Shown here: one piece after another, positions 1 through 6,538 of the stretch
How positions within the stretch are numbered: the first letter of the stretch is position 1
Layout: every line of letters starts with the position of its first letter
NCBI GenBank assembly: GCA_035642415.1
Contig: DASQSI010000198.1
Coordinates: 1 to 18,448, forward strand
Reading direction: 5' to 3'
Length of the DNA: 18,448 bases
DNA from: Rubrobacter_F sp035642415
GTDB lineage: Bacteria; Actinomycetota; Rubrobacteria; Rubrobacterales; Rubrobacteraceae
The notes under the pieces: model-generated
Databases searched by the model: none
Told to the model about the DNA's origin: nothing
What the model saw: the letters and a program-made list of their open reading frames with translations, nothing else
Program-made: the position numbers and the translations under genes

Positions 1-468
1 ATTCACCGCCGGAACCACCTCGTTATGCACCATCAGGTCCATCAAACGGTCGGGTTGGAAGTTGCTGACCCCGATGGCTCGTACCCGGCCTTCCCGGTAC
101 AAGTCTTCCATGTCTCGCCAAGCGCCATACACATCCCCAAAGGGTTGGTGAATCAGGTACAGATCGAGATACTCTAGCTGCAATCGCTGCAACGATCGGT
201 CAAACGCCTGCTTGGTACTTTCGTCCCCGGCATACGCGATCCAGAGCTTGGTGGTGACGAACAGCTCCTCTCTCGGCACCCCGGCCCTCTTAATAGCGTT
301 GCCGACGGCCTCTTCATTGCCATACGCAGCCGCCGTATCGATTAGACGGTAGCCCGTGCGTATCGCGTCGTAGACGCTTCGTTCACATTCTTCGGCATCC
401 GGTATCTGGAAAACACCAAACCCTAGAAGGGGCATTTCCACCCTGTTGTTCAGAACAGTCTTTTGCAT
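1..468 (-). CDS. Aldo/keto reductase, N-terminal 156 residues (runs off window)
   Basis: NAD(P)H-dependent oxidoreductase of the aldo/keto reductase superfamily, a TIM-barrel cytosolic enzyme that reduces aldehydes or ketones; the substrate cannot be told. The start ATG at 468-466 follows AGGAGG (480-475) with six bases between. Visible family landmarks are the opening NRVEMPLLGFGVFQ, the catalytic Asp and Tyr in DTAAAYGNEEAVG (about residues 45-57), the catalytic Lys in VTTKLW, the His in YLIHQP, and the conserved AIGVSNF segment. The full tetrad Asp-Tyr-Lys-His is therefore present. Members are usually about 270-280 residues, so a little over half is here and the NADP-binding C-terminus is beyond the left edge. 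Codon use is less GC-biased than in the right half of the window. Confidence 0.93.
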   Translation of the reverse strand, partial: MQKTVLNNRVEMPLLGFGVFQIPDAEECERSVYDAIRTGYRLIDTAAAYGNEEAVGNAIKRAGVPREELFVTTKLWIAYAGDESTKQAFDRSLQRLQLEYLDLYLIHQPFGDVYGAWRDMEDLYREGRVRAIGVSNFQPDRLMDLMVHNEVVPAVN

Positions 469-715
469 GATTTTCCTCCTAAAGATTTTTCAAAGCAATG
501 CTGCTTGTCCACGCGGAGTAGGCCTTCGCGTTGTACGTGGGTTTCTGCTCCTTTCGTCCACAGCTACGTGGTTGTTGAGCGCGGCTCGTGCTTCTGGGCT
601 GACGATGCTGCTCTGTAAGCATGCAGGCCTCTCGCCCTACTAAAGGCGGATCTCCTCTTAAACAAAAGTCCAGATTGCTCCTAAGGACCGGGATTAATTT
701 CTCTGGTATCCTACT

Positions 716-751
716 CATTATAGGAGCCCTGGAGCGCAGGGCGTTATAATG
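716..751. promoter_or_regulatory. 36-bp palindrome with TATAAT boxes on both strands
   Basis: CATTATA at 716-722 and TATAATG at 745-751 form the outer arms, and GCCCTG (726-731) and CAGGGC (737-742) form a perfect inner stem around GAGCG. Each strand thus carries a TATAAT-like -10 hexamer at the edge of the hairpin. It lies upstream of the aldo/keto reductase (minus) and, at a distance, of the histidine kinase (plus). No convincing -35 box goes with either. It could be a divergent promoter with an operator, or a mobile palindrome. Confidence 0.35.
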
Positions 752-811
752 ATCGTCCATAATCCCTGTACTATCCTGCAAATCTTAGAGCGTATTTCGT
801 AAGGGGTAGGA

Positions 812-898
812 TTGGCTCCATAGAACCTGAAATGGGCTTCTCATGGAGACGGGGGGTGGCCCTGTTTTAGCGGAGTAGCTTCCTCGGCTTTCGAAAAC
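812..898 (+). repeat. Diverged ~90-bp repeat, copy A (partner at 14077-14167)
   Basis: Copy A shares three blocks in the same order with 14077-14167: TTgGCTCC, then TGAAATGGGCTTCTCATGG, then CTTTCGAAA, with nearly equal spacing (87 versus 91 nt). The differences are mostly single substitutions, so the element is old. Neither copy is coding. It lies in the long leader in front of the GAF-PAS kinase gene. It may be a structured RNA or a decayed mobile repeat. Confidence 0.4.
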
Positions 899-1012
899 AC
901 ACTTGGTGGTGAGGGCTCAGATGGGGCTTCCGAACGTGGAAGCAAGATCTCCTAACCCTCACCTTTACCAAACACGCTCTTAGAAGCTGGTTCAAAGGAG
1001 AATAGGTGTAAA

Positions 1013-1021
1013 TGGTATGAT
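1013..1021 (+). promoter_or_regulatory. Candidate extended -10 promoter for the GAF-PAS kinase
   Basis: TGGTATGAT matches the TGn-TATNNT extended -10 pattern. A weak TTCAAA at 991-996 lies 19 bp upstream. Transcription would begin near 1028 and leave a leader of about 80 nt before the ATG at 1107. This is a pattern match only. Confidence 0.25.
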
Positions 1022-1106
1022 ACGGAAGGGCTAGCGGCTGTGAGGAGAAAACTATACAGATATGGCCCCATACCTAGCACACGACACATGAGGAGGCGCC
1101 TCACGC

Positions 1107-2708
1107 ATGCTCCCTGAGGCAGACCTAGCCAAGCAGCAAGGCTCAGGGGCCACGCTCAACAATGGTGGGGAAGAAGCACGGCGACTAGCGGAGCTTGACT
1201 ACCTGGACGCCGCGCGTCCCGAACCCGATCATATCCTTCAAGAGATCGTAGACGAGGTGCGCCTCATCTTCCAAACCGAGCTGTGCATGGTGAACTTGGA
1301 CCTCTCGGACGTACAGTACTTCAGGGCTTGGTCAGGAAAGCTCCCCGAGGAGCTTACCGTGGAGAGGCAAGATCCCCTAAAGCGCAGTATGTGCAAGTAT
1401 GTGGTGGGGACTGTAAAGCCGCTGTGCGTACCTGACTTCCTGGCCACCGACGAGTTCAAGGAACAGCACTTCTGTGTGAACTACGGCATCCGCTTCTATG
1501 CAGGCACACCGCTCGTCACCTCTAGGGGGAATACCATCGGCACATTGTGCGTGCTTGATACCTCACCCAGACATGATTTCGGCGAAGAGCAGATGAGGCT
1601 GCTACGAGCGTTTGCGCGTGCGGTGGTGGGGCGGCTGGAGCTGCTGGGTGCACTAGAGCGCGAGCAGGCTGCTCGTACCGAGGCAGAGATAACGCAACAC
1701 CGTCTCAAGGCCATACTAGACAACCTCACGGAGGGTGTGCTGATGGCTGATGTAGAAGGGTATGTGCTTTTCGCCAATCCGGCCGTCCACGCTATGTTGG
1801 GCGTAACAAACGGGGGGCTCCTCGAAGAGCTTCCGGACCTGTGGGAGGACTTTTATCTGCCGAAAGCGGTGGCCAAATGTGCCAGGGATAACGAGAGCAT
1901 AGAGGCTCGGGTGCACTCCGGAGAGAGCTATCTTCGGGTAAAGCTAGAGTGTTTAGTCAACGACGAACGGCGTGCCGTGCTTGTGGTCATGCAGGATCTC
2001 TCGGAAGGACACCGGCTGGAGGGCTATCAGCAGCGTTTCCTGGCCAACGCCGCTCACCAGCTCAGGACACCTCTCATGGCCATCATGGGCGCTGCGGAGC
2101 TGCTGGCAACCGGAGATGATGCAGACCTTGCCATGAGACGCCGCCATCTGGAGCATATCTTCGGAGAAGGCCGGCGGATGCAGCGGCTGGCTGATGTCTT
2201 GCTGCGCCTGTCCAGGGTAGGTTGGGATCTCAGGGAGCCTGAGCAGGAGGTTGTGGACTTAAGGGAAGTGGGGCAGCAGGCAGCCGGGTTGATAGAACCG
2301 CTTATAGAGAGCAGCGGACTCGGGCTCAGTATCGAAGGCCAGAGGACTTGCTGCGTACGCGCAGATTCCGAGTGGCTCCAAGAGGTACTACTGGTTTTGC
2401 TTACCAACGCTATCAAGCATTCCAGCCGGGGTGGGTATATACGGCTGCACGTCGAGGACGGCGCTGTCACGGTGGAGGATGAGGGAGTGGGGATAAGCCC
2501 AGACGACCTTCCCCACGTTTTCGAGCGCTTTTACAGGGGGAAAGAAAGCTCGGAAGGTTTTGGCCTGGGGCTTGCGATCTGCAAAGAACTTACCGAGCGG
2601 ATGGGAGGCACTATCTCCATCCGTTCTCAAGAAGGAGTTGGCACAAAAGTTAAGGTTGAGCTGCCAAAGGCTAACCTGGATAGCAAAGACATTGCTAGCC
2701 GAGACTGA
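1107..2708 (+). CDS. Soluble GAF-PAS sensor histidine kinase
   Basis: A 533-residue cytoplasmic sensor kinase with no membrane segment. Residues about 30-182 form a GAF domain (DYLDAARPEPDHI start, SMCKYVV and GTPLVTSRGNTIGTLCVLD core). Residues about 197-300 form a PAS domain (ILDNLTEGVLMADVEGYVLF). The kinase core follows: H-box FLANAAHQLRTPL with phospho-acceptor His317, N-box LLTNAIKHS (Asn434), G1 DEGVG (458-462), F-box FERFYR and G2 GFGLGLA (484-490). All catalytic boxes are intact. The ATG has AGGAGG about ten bases upstream, inside a 10-bp palindrome (1093-1102) that could hide the ribosome site in a hairpin. No response regulator is adjacent, so it is an orphan kinase. Signal and partner are unknown; Cys residues in the GAF domain could bind a cofactor, but that is a guess. 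Confidence 0.93.
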   Translation: MLPEADLAKQQGSGATLNNGGEEARRLAELDYLDAARPEPDHILQEIVDEVRLIFQTELCMVNLDLSDVQYFRAWSGKLPEELTVERQDPLKRSMCKYVVGTVKPLCVPDFLATDEFKEQHFCVNYGIRFYAGTPLVTSRGNTIGTLCVLDTSPRHDFGEEQMRLLRAFARAVVGRLELLGALEREQAARTEAEITQHRLKAILDNLTEGVLMADVEGYVLFANPAVHAMLGVTNGGLLEELPDLWEDFYLPKAVAKCARDNESIEARVHSGESYLRVKLECLVNDERRAVLVVMQDLSEGHRLEGYQQRFLANAAHQLRTPLMAIMGAAELLATGDDADLAMRRRHLEHIFGEGRRMQRLADVLLRLSRVGWDLREPEQEVVDLREVGQQAAGLIEPLIESSGLGLSIEGQRTCCVRADSEWLQEVLLVLLTNAIKHSSRGGYIRLHVEDGAVTVEDEGVGISPDDLPHVFERFYRGKESSEGFGLGLAICKELTERMGGTISIRSQEGVGTKVKVELPKANLDSKDIASRD

Positions 2709-3014
2709 GCTGGCTTCTCGCCTCGACGCGGTTTTATTATCGCACCTAGGATCGTAAGTAGCTTCCGCATAGGTTGCCCGGGTTGTGGTTCGCGGCGGCT
2801 CAACAAACTGGGCTCACCACCCTATAGCCATCACCGCGATAAGCCCCCGTTCCAGTTCCAGAAGCGTCTATGGCTCCAGAGGAGGCCCGCCGCTGTTGGT
2901 CAACGCACGTATTAGGAAGGAGCGATCGAGGCTCTCTAGCACTGATGAAGGCGACTACGGGCGCGGTGCAGGGCCCATCCGCTAGTAAGGCTTCTCCAAT
3001 GCGCTCTTCTACGC

Positions 3015-3078
3015 TGTTTTATAAACGACCGTTTCTGGAACAAGCAGCGTGTATCAAAAACCTCCGTTTTTGGTACAG
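3015..3078 (+). repeat. Recombination-core-like palindromic repeat, copy 1
   Basis: Two imperfect inverted repeats lie side by side. 3015-3042 has arms TGTTTTATAA and TTCTGGAACA around the 8-bp spacer ACGACCGT. About 3049-3078 has arms GTGTATCAAAAA and TTTTTGGTACAG around CCTCCG. The block recurs in direct orientation at 5365-5428, with 49 of 57 bases identical over the best stretch and 24 exact bases (3042-3065 = 5392-5415). Arms of 10-12 bp around 6-8 bp are the layout of tyrosine-recombinase core sites, but a repressor operator would look similar. Confidence 0.55.
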
Positions 3079-3087
3079 CTAGTGGTT

Positions 3088-3108
3088 GGAGAATCCCCAT
3101 TGTGCGAA
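3088..3108 (+). repeat. 21-bp exact repeat, copy 1
   Basis: A 21-base string beginning GGAGAATCCCC and ending TGTGCGAA is repeated exactly at 13993-14013, in the same orientation and nearly 11 kb away. It is non-coding at both places. Here it follows the recombination-like repeat; there it follows tRNA fragment 3. Confidence 0.6.
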
Positions 3109-3177
3109 GGCTAGGGAGGATATCTTCCTCAGAGAGCAGCAAGTCTCACAAATAGCCGCTGCACGGGCTACTCAACA

Positions 3178-3202
3178 ACCCCTAAGCTCCTTTTATAGGG
3201 GT
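3178..3202 (-). terminator. Weak hairpin at the end of the minus-strand block
   Basis: ACCCCTA (3178-3184) and TAGGGGT (3196-3202) pair perfectly over 7 bp around an 11-nt loop. The stop codon of the 3182-3553 gene lies in the stem. On the minus strand only a poor TGTTG tail follows, so termination would be weak. Confidence 0.3.
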
Positions 3203-3553
3203 ATCTTCTCTTAGATACTTGGCGGCCACAATACTGAGAAGCCCTACTACTAAGCACGCGATCTCTATAGGACCTCTAAGGGGAGATTCGCCCCAAAGTA
3301 AGGGTGCAAGGATGGTAGCGCTTTTGGTTACCACTAGTAACACGCCCAATCCCCTGACTAATACACGTACCTCTCCTCTTGGGTATAGGAAGCCCACCCC
3401 GCCATAGAGCATTCCGAGCATTACATGGAAGAAGCTTGCAGGCGATGCCCAATCTATAACCTCTGTGAGCCCAAGCAGGCCCAGCACGATGAGTGCTATT
3501 GCTGTTATGCGGGCATAGTTGCGGCAAGTGAGGAAGGGCAGCGTGTTCAGCAA
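3182..3553 (-). CDS. Small four-helix membrane protein (DUF4383-like)
   Basis: A 123-residue very hydrophobic protein with about four membrane helices: ITAIALIVLGLLGLTEVI (residues 16-33), a second over FFHVMLGMLYGGVGFLY (41-57), a third over VRGLGVLLVVTKSATILA (67-84) and a fourth over IEIACLVVGLLSIVAAKYL (95-113). The helix spacing and the His in FFHVMLGMLYGG recall DUF4383 proteins, which are common in actinobacteria and of unknown function. That link is from memory and tentative. The only usable start is TTG at 3553, which begins 3 bp past the upstream gene's stop, so translation is probably coupled. A short hairpin (AACCC/GGGTT) spans the junction. Confidence 0.7.
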   Translation of the reverse strand: MLNTLPFLTCRNYARITAIALIVLGLLGLTEVIDWASPASFFHVMLGMLYGGVGFLYPRGEVRVLVRGLGVLLVVTKSATILAPLLWGESPLRGPIEIACLVVGLLSIVAAKYLREDTPIKGA

Positions 3554-3558
3554 CCCTT

Positions 3559-4065
3559 TTATGGGTTAGCTCTAGGCTCTTGGCACTCGTTTGAAAAAAC
3601 GGCCCTTTTGGTACTGGTAGTACTCAACACGAGCTCTACGAAGCGTTCCCGACTCAGGCTCACGAGCCCAACCGTCCTCTCGAGGACCATCTCCGGCAAT
3701 GGGTCCAGGGCCACCCGCTCCACGCTCGCGCAGGGCCCGTAGAGCACCGAGATAAGCTCCCCGGCCGTACTCTCCCTGACCTGCCAGCAATCGAACCCTA
3801 CTTCCCAGAGCTTGAGGAACATCTCGGCCTCCTCCTGGTGGCTGAAGACCGCCAGCGCTTCCTCGCCGCTGGTGAGGCCGGTGGTGAGGACCTCCAATGG
3901 TCCGTTGTCGTTCCTGGTGATCATCCAGTACACCGGATAGGGGTGTTGCCTCAGCGCTCGTCCCGAAGCCGGCTCAACCGTTCGCCTTGGTGCCCGGGTC
4001 GTCCCACTCTCGGGAGCCGGCGTAGTGTTTAGTGAGCCTCGATCCTTTGGCACGTCCCTTGACAT
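3559..4065 (-). CDS. Hypothetical 168-residue soluble protein
   Basis: Not recognised. The ATG at 4065 has GAGGAAAG a few bases upstream. The first 40 residues are polar, Arg/Pro-rich and probably disordered. A compact domain follows, from HPYPVYWMITRNDNGPLEVLT (about 41-61) through SGEEALAVFSHQEEAEMFLK to RFVELVLSTTSTKRAVFSNE. The mix of short strands and helices and the lack of any signal peptide or membrane span suggest a small cytoplasmic alpha/beta protein. It is first in a tight pair with the membrane gene at 3182-3553. GC-rich third positions on this frame support real coding. Confidence 0.75.
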   Translation of the reverse strand: MSRDVPKDRGSLNTTPAPESGTTRAPRRTVEPASGRALRQHPYPVYWMITRNDNGPLEVLTTGLTSGEEALAVFSHQEEAEMFLKLWEVGFDCWQVRESTAGELISVLYGPCASVERVALDPLPEMVLERTVGLVSLSRERFVELVLSTTSTKRAVFSNECQEPRANP

Positions 4066-4157
4066 GCTCTTTCCTCGTTTCTTTCTCGAGATCTGCTAGA
4101 GAGATCTGCCCCCCGGCCTATAGGTCACCTTCTCTTTCTCAAGATGGCTCGCACTTC

Positions 4158-4988
4158 CTAGCTTGAGGGTGGTGGCGTCACGCGGCTTAGAGCCAGCCCG
4201 GACTCCGAGAGCCAGATCGTGCCCGAGTGCAATACCTGCGCCCGCCTAAGCATCTTCCCCGGCCACTCGTCGACCACCTCCTCCAGCACGGCCGTCTTGA
4301 CCACGAGCTCGCCCTCCTCGACCACCTCTTGCAGCGCTTCCTGCTGCTTCAGCGCCGCGTCTAGGTCGACCTGATGGGCCCAGTCGAAGCTAACCCAGAC
4401 GGAGCGGCCCCCGTTGGTCTCCTCGGAAAGGAGCTGCCTTAGCTCTTCAGCCCGCCCGCGCTGCGGATCGGGCTCGGAAGCGAAGCGAAAGCGCCCCTCC
4501 TTCTCCAGGCGCCCCACCTCCAAGCCGTGGGGCTCCAGCTCGGTGCGCACATCTTCCAGCGAGTCCCAAGGCTCCCCGCCGGCGTATTTGATCAGCCTCC
4601 CGCCCTGAGCCTCGCCTACCTGGAAGAACGCCGCGTCGAGGCGGTGCATCATCTCGCGGTCTTGGGCGATGGCGAGCATGTTGTCCGGCACCTCTAAAAA
4701 GGACCGCAAGCGCCCGACGAGCGACTCCGAGCGCTCGCTTCGCTCAAGGAAGCGCTCTAGCGCCTCACGGCGAATGCGCCACCCCTTGCCGATCTTCATC
4801 GCCGGAACGCTCCCCTCGCGGCACCAGCGTTGGACCGTCGTCTGCTCTACGCCCAAGTACTCAGCGACGTCGGCGACGTCCAGTAAATACTTCCCTTGGG
4901 CAAACCTCTCGTCCATTACCTCCGCCTCTAGGGGCACCCGCGTTCGTTGAAGCGGCCCGGCTTCTCCCTGCTTTTGAGCATCATACAT
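4158..4988 (-). CDS. Excisionase-type HTH protein with MEDS/DcmR-like sensory tail
   Basis: A 276-residue probable transcription regulator. Residues about 33-82 are an excisionase/MerR-like helix-turn-helix: KYLLDVADVAEYLGVEQTTV, then QRWCREGSVPAMKIGKGWRI with RREALERFLER after it, the fold used by phage Xis and many actinobacterial regulators. The C-terminal part, about residues 98-268, resembles the MEDS (DcmR sensory) domain: an initial AAFFQVGEAQGGRLIKYAG block, then ELEPHGLEVGRLEKEGRFRF, a central SVWVSFDWAHQVD, and an end segment VLHSGTIWLSESGLALSRV. That assignment is tentative. The start at 4988 gives the longest protein; an alternative ATG at 4916 (MDERFAQGKYLL) lies only two bases after GGAGG. 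Divergent from the 5070 gene, with a GAGTACTC palindrome between that it might bind. An Xis-like HTH beside att sites is notable, but the large sensor domain argues for a regulator. Confidence 0.85.
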   Translation of the reverse strand: MYDAQKQGEAGPLQRTRVPLEAEVMDERFAQGKYLLDVADVAEYLGVEQTTVQRWCREGSVPAMKIGKGWRIRREALERFLERSERSESLVGRLRSFLEVPDNMLAIAQDREMMHRLDAAFFQVGEAQGGRLIKYAGGEPWDSLEDVRTELEPHGLEVGRLEKEGRFRFASEPDPQRGRAEELRQLLSEETNGGRSVWVSFDWAHQVDLDAALKQQEALQEVVEEGELVVKTAVLEEVVDEWPGKMLRRAQVLHSGTIWLSESGLALSRVTPPPSS

Positions 4989-5000
4989 CAGTTTACCTTA

Positions 5001-5020
5001 CTTTGAGTACTCATAAAGCA
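5001..5020. promoter_or_regulatory. Palindrome between divergent genes, possible operator
   Basis: GAGTACTC (5005-5012) is a perfect 8-bp palindrome, flanked by CTTT on one side and AAAG on the other. It lies between the HTH/MEDS gene and the small plus-strand gene. A TATATT at 5032-5037 could be a plus-strand -10 box, but the spacing to TTGAGT (5004-5009) is too long for a standard promoter. Confidence 0.3.
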
Positions 5021-5069
5021 CAATGACAGAGTATATTAATGTCTCGGGGAGTTAGGGAAGGAGAAGATA

Positions 5070-5348
5070 GTGAACCGCGAAGAGATAGAGCAAAGATTCG
5101 TCGGCGCCGGCTGGAAGGTGTGCGAATCCTCCTCGCCGTACCTGCTCGTCGGCAACGCCAACGCCTTGTCGATACTAGCTTATCGGGCGTTAACCGAAAC
5201 CGAAGACCCGGTCTTCGAGCTCCTCGACCGCAGGCGGGGCACGAGCTACTGGGTTAGGGTGCTACTCACGCCCCGACTAGCTGCGGTGCTCCTAGAAGAA
5301 CACGGCGAGTTTACAGAAAGACCGCTCGCCGGCAACCGGTTCTCTTAG
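5070..5348 (+). CDS. Hypothetical 92-residue protein
   Basis: Not recognised. It starts at GTG 5070, with AAGGAG seven bases upstream, and reads MNREEIEQRFVGAGWKV. The middle (YLLVGNANALSILAYRALTE, then PVFELLDRR) and end (SYWVRVLLTPRLAAVLLEEH) look like a small alpha/beta cytosolic protein without signal or membrane span. It is divergent from the HTH/MEDS regulator across 81 bp and may be its target. It is the last gene before the palindrome cluster and att region. Confidence 0.75.
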   Translation: MNREEIEQRFVGAGWKVCESSSPYLLVGNANALSILAYRALTETEDPVFELLDRRRGTSYWVRVLLTPRLAAVLLEEHGEFTERPLAGNRFS

Positions 5349-5364
5349 AGTAGGCTCTTTTACC

Positions 5365-5428
5365 TGTCTCATAAACGGTCGTATTTGGTATAAGCAGCGT
5401 GTATCAAAAACCTCCCTTTTTGATACAC
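5365..5428 (+). repeat. Recombination-core-like palindromic repeat, copy 2
   Basis: Direct copy of 3015-3078. The second palindrome is perfect here: GTGTATCAAAAA (5399-5410), spacer CCTCCC, TTTTTGATACAC (5417-5428). The first part reads TGTCTCATAA, ACGGTCGT, ATTTGGTATA. The two copies are 2350 bp apart and enclose the four genes from 3182 to 5348. Confidence 0.55.
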
Positions 5429-5437
5429 CAATGAAGG

Positions 5438-5531
5438 TGTTTCATAAACGGTCGATTATGAAACATACTTCTCCCACACTCCCAACCAACGGTTTTATGG
5501 CTATTGAGATGTTTCATAACCCGTTTCATAA
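5438..5531. repeat. Cluster of GTTTCATAA motifs
   Basis: TGTTTCATAA (5438-5447) and TTATGAAACA (5456-5465) form a perfect 10-bp inverted repeat around ACGGTCGA. Two further direct copies of GTTTCATAA lie at 5511-5519 and 5523-5531. Related arms with the same ACGGTCG spacer occur at 5365 and 3015. Such spacing suits binding sites for a recombinase, partition or replication protein, or repressor. Confidence 0.5.
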
Positions 5532-5636
5532 TCAAAGTCTCGATACTTAGCAACCTTATGAGTTTTGAGACCTCCGGAGGCAACCCGCCTCCTATCTATA
5601 AGTAGGGAAAGCTCTTTGCGTTTGCGAGCACAGATC

Positions 5637-5772
5637 TTGACCGCAATTCTGACCGCAACTGGGTGTCTCTCCCTGTCCCTCTGTGTCTCTTCGAGAGTAC
5701 TGAATTCCTTATAAAAGCGTAGTTTTGTCTCTCCCTGTCCCTCCGTGTCGTCCTCTGTCCCTGTAAGAGAAT
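5637..5772 (+). repeat. att arm with paired pyrimidine direct repeats, copy 1
   Basis: The segment starting TTGACCGCAATTCTGA and running to the tRNA fragment is closely repeated at 13746-13881. Inside it the block TGTCTCTCCCTGTCCCTC occurs twice, about 75 bp apart, on either side of a TATAAAAGCGT stretch. Paired direct repeats beside a tRNA core are what integrase arm-type sites look like. The homology is direct observation; the arm-site role is inference. Confidence 0.6.
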
Positions 5773-5817
5773 GACTACGAATCAGAAGGTCGCAGGTTCG
5801 AGTCCTGCCGAGCGCGC
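5773..5817 (+). repeat. tRNA-Arg(ACG) 3'-half fragment / att site, copy 1
   Basis: The sequence runs from the anticodon loop CTACGAA (anticodon ACG, Arg) through TCAGA, variable loop AGGTC, a perfect T-arm (GCAGG TTCGAGT CCTGC) and the acceptor 3' strand CGAGCGC. Upstream only TGA of the anticodon 5' strand matches; there is no D-arm or acceptor 5' strand, so it is not a functional tRNA. It is shared with 9759-9802 and 13882-13928. Homology beginning at the anticodon loop is typical of tyrosine-integrase sites in tRNA genes. Confidence 0.85.
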
Positions 5818-5900
5818 TACTAAATGCCCTGCATATTACGGAGTTTTCTCTCTCTCGAAGCCGCTCTTTGTGAGAGCGTACCACTTATCTGACCACTTAC

Positions 5901-6026
5901 GAGCCTGCGGAACGCACCCTTCAAGGACCGGCCGGGGTGGAGTCCGCGCCCCTCAACCTTTCGGCGAAGCGGCCCATCGCGGTCGAGGACGCGCTCGGCG
6001 CTAAAGACGTGCTCGAATCCTGCTAA
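5901..6026 (+). pseudogene. Possible C-terminal remnant of an unidentified gene
   Basis: An open frame with strongly GC-rich third positions reads EPAERTLQGPAGVESAPLNL, then SAKRPIAVEDALGAKDVLES, then C and a TAA at 6024-6026. There is no start codon or ribosome site, and the stretch begins about 80 bp after tRNA fragment 1. It looks like the tail of a chromosomal-type gene cut by recombination. I do not recognise the family. Confidence 0.35.
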
Positions 6027-6049
6027 TTACCATGAGATCGGGAGGACAG

Positions 6050-6373
6050 GTGCGAGAGAAATTTCTTAAAGTGGATCAGGAGAGAGACGCGATTACCAAC
6101 GTCTCGGACGAAGTCATCTACGTTCGTCGGGAGCGAGAAGGCAAACACGTATACATAGCCCCTTCCACCGAAACCAAAATCTGTAAACAAGTTGCGCCGA
6201 AGGAAGTGTGGGTGTGCGTCGATTGGCAAGGACCTCGATGCACCTCTTGGGAGGAATGTGCTTCCCGAGAGGTCATGGAGGTAGAGATTTGCGTAGATTT
6301 CGCGGTGCCGGAAGGTGGCACACAACAACATAGTTATTGGCGGCCCTCGGCGGGCATGCCGTTGAAACCATAA
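6050..6373 (+). CDS. Hypothetical 107-residue protein
   Basis: Not recognised. I prefer GTG at 6050 because GGGAGGA sits about five bases upstream; an in-frame ATG at 6032 has no ribosome site. The protein starts VREKFLKVDQERDAITNVSD, continues EVIYVRREREGKHVYIA and has five Cys, including a WVCVDWQGPRCTSWEEC stretch. It has no signal peptide or membrane span. Charge is mixed and codon use is less GC-rich than in the flanking islands, like the other small genes up to 9342. Its last third (GGTQQHSYWRPSAGMPLKP) is low in structure-forming residues. Confidence 0.55.
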   Translation: MREKFLKVDQERDAITNVSDEVIYVRREREGKHVYIAPSTETKICKQVAPKEVWVCVDWQGPRCTSWEECASREVMEVEICVDFAVPEGGTQQHSYWRPSAGMPLKP

Positions 6374-6514
6374 AAGGCCTGGAAAATGTCTTAGTGGTTG
6401 TATGGGCCGAGGTCCCATATTGGGGGCTCTGGTCCTTTTGCTGCTATGATGCGAGGGTCATTAACGAGGGGCTGGGTAAGCAGGATCTTCCACCCGGCCC
6501 TTTTCTTTGCTCAT

Positions 6515-6533
6515 CCGGTCCACTACCTATAGG
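6515..6533 (+). repeat. 19-bp exact repeat, copy 1
   Basis: CCGGTCCACTACCTATAGG occurs here and at 7635-7653 in the same orientation, 1120 bp apart. The two copies enclose the 6825-7067 and 7274-7582 genes. Confidence 0.7.
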
Positions 6534-6538
6534 CCGAT

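Larger units (their letters stand above)
469..1106. other. 638-bp gene-free region between divergent genes
   Basis: No convincing gene is seen. The stretch holds the 36-bp palindrome at 716-751, repeat copy A at 812-898, a small hairpin (GCTTCC GAACGT GGAAGC, about 927-944) and the candidate kinase promoter at 1013-1021. Composition is lower in GC than the genes further right. Confidence 0.6.
2709..3181. other. 473-bp gene-free, repeat-bearing region
   Basis: This stretch follows the kinase stop and faces the end of the minus-strand block. It contains a recombination-core-like repeat at 3015-3078 and one copy of a 21-bp exact repeat at 3088-3108. A short plus-strand frame from 2870 begins MAPEEARRCWSTHVLGR, faintly like the start of PPOX-fold proteins, but it has no ribosome site and loses resemblance at once. 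I call no gene. Confidence 0.5.
5349..6049. other. 701-bp non-coding region holding att copy 1
   Basis: The region holds, in order, palindromic repeat copy 2, the GTTTCATAA cluster, a CCTCCGGAGG palindrome (5572-5581), the att arm, tRNA-Arg fragment 1 and a possible gene remnant ending at 6026. Minus-strand frames across the tRNA fragment read ALGRTRTCDLLIRS, a familiar artefact of tRNA 3' ends. Confidence 0.6.

Noticed and set aside
479..781. 100-codon minus-strand frame upstream of the aldo/keto reductase
   Set aside because: It overlaps the reductase ribosome site and the 36-bp palindrome, has no ribosome site of its own, starts at TTG and shows no family resemblance.
2870..3082. Plus-strand frame beginning MAPEEARRCWSTHVLGR, possible PPOX-fold remnant
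   Set aside because: The likeness is limited to a few residues, there is no ribosome site, and the frame runs into the palindromic repeat.
5640..5760. CRISPR array suggested by repeated CCTGTCCCT blocks
   Set aside because: The blocks are low-complexity, unevenly spaced and only two main units, with no spacers of constant length and no cas genes.
5501..5884. Minus-strand frame across tRNA fragment 1, and the similar frame at 9561-10097
   Set aside because: The ALGRTRTCDLLIRS string is the well-known false translation of a tRNA 3' end; there is no start signal.
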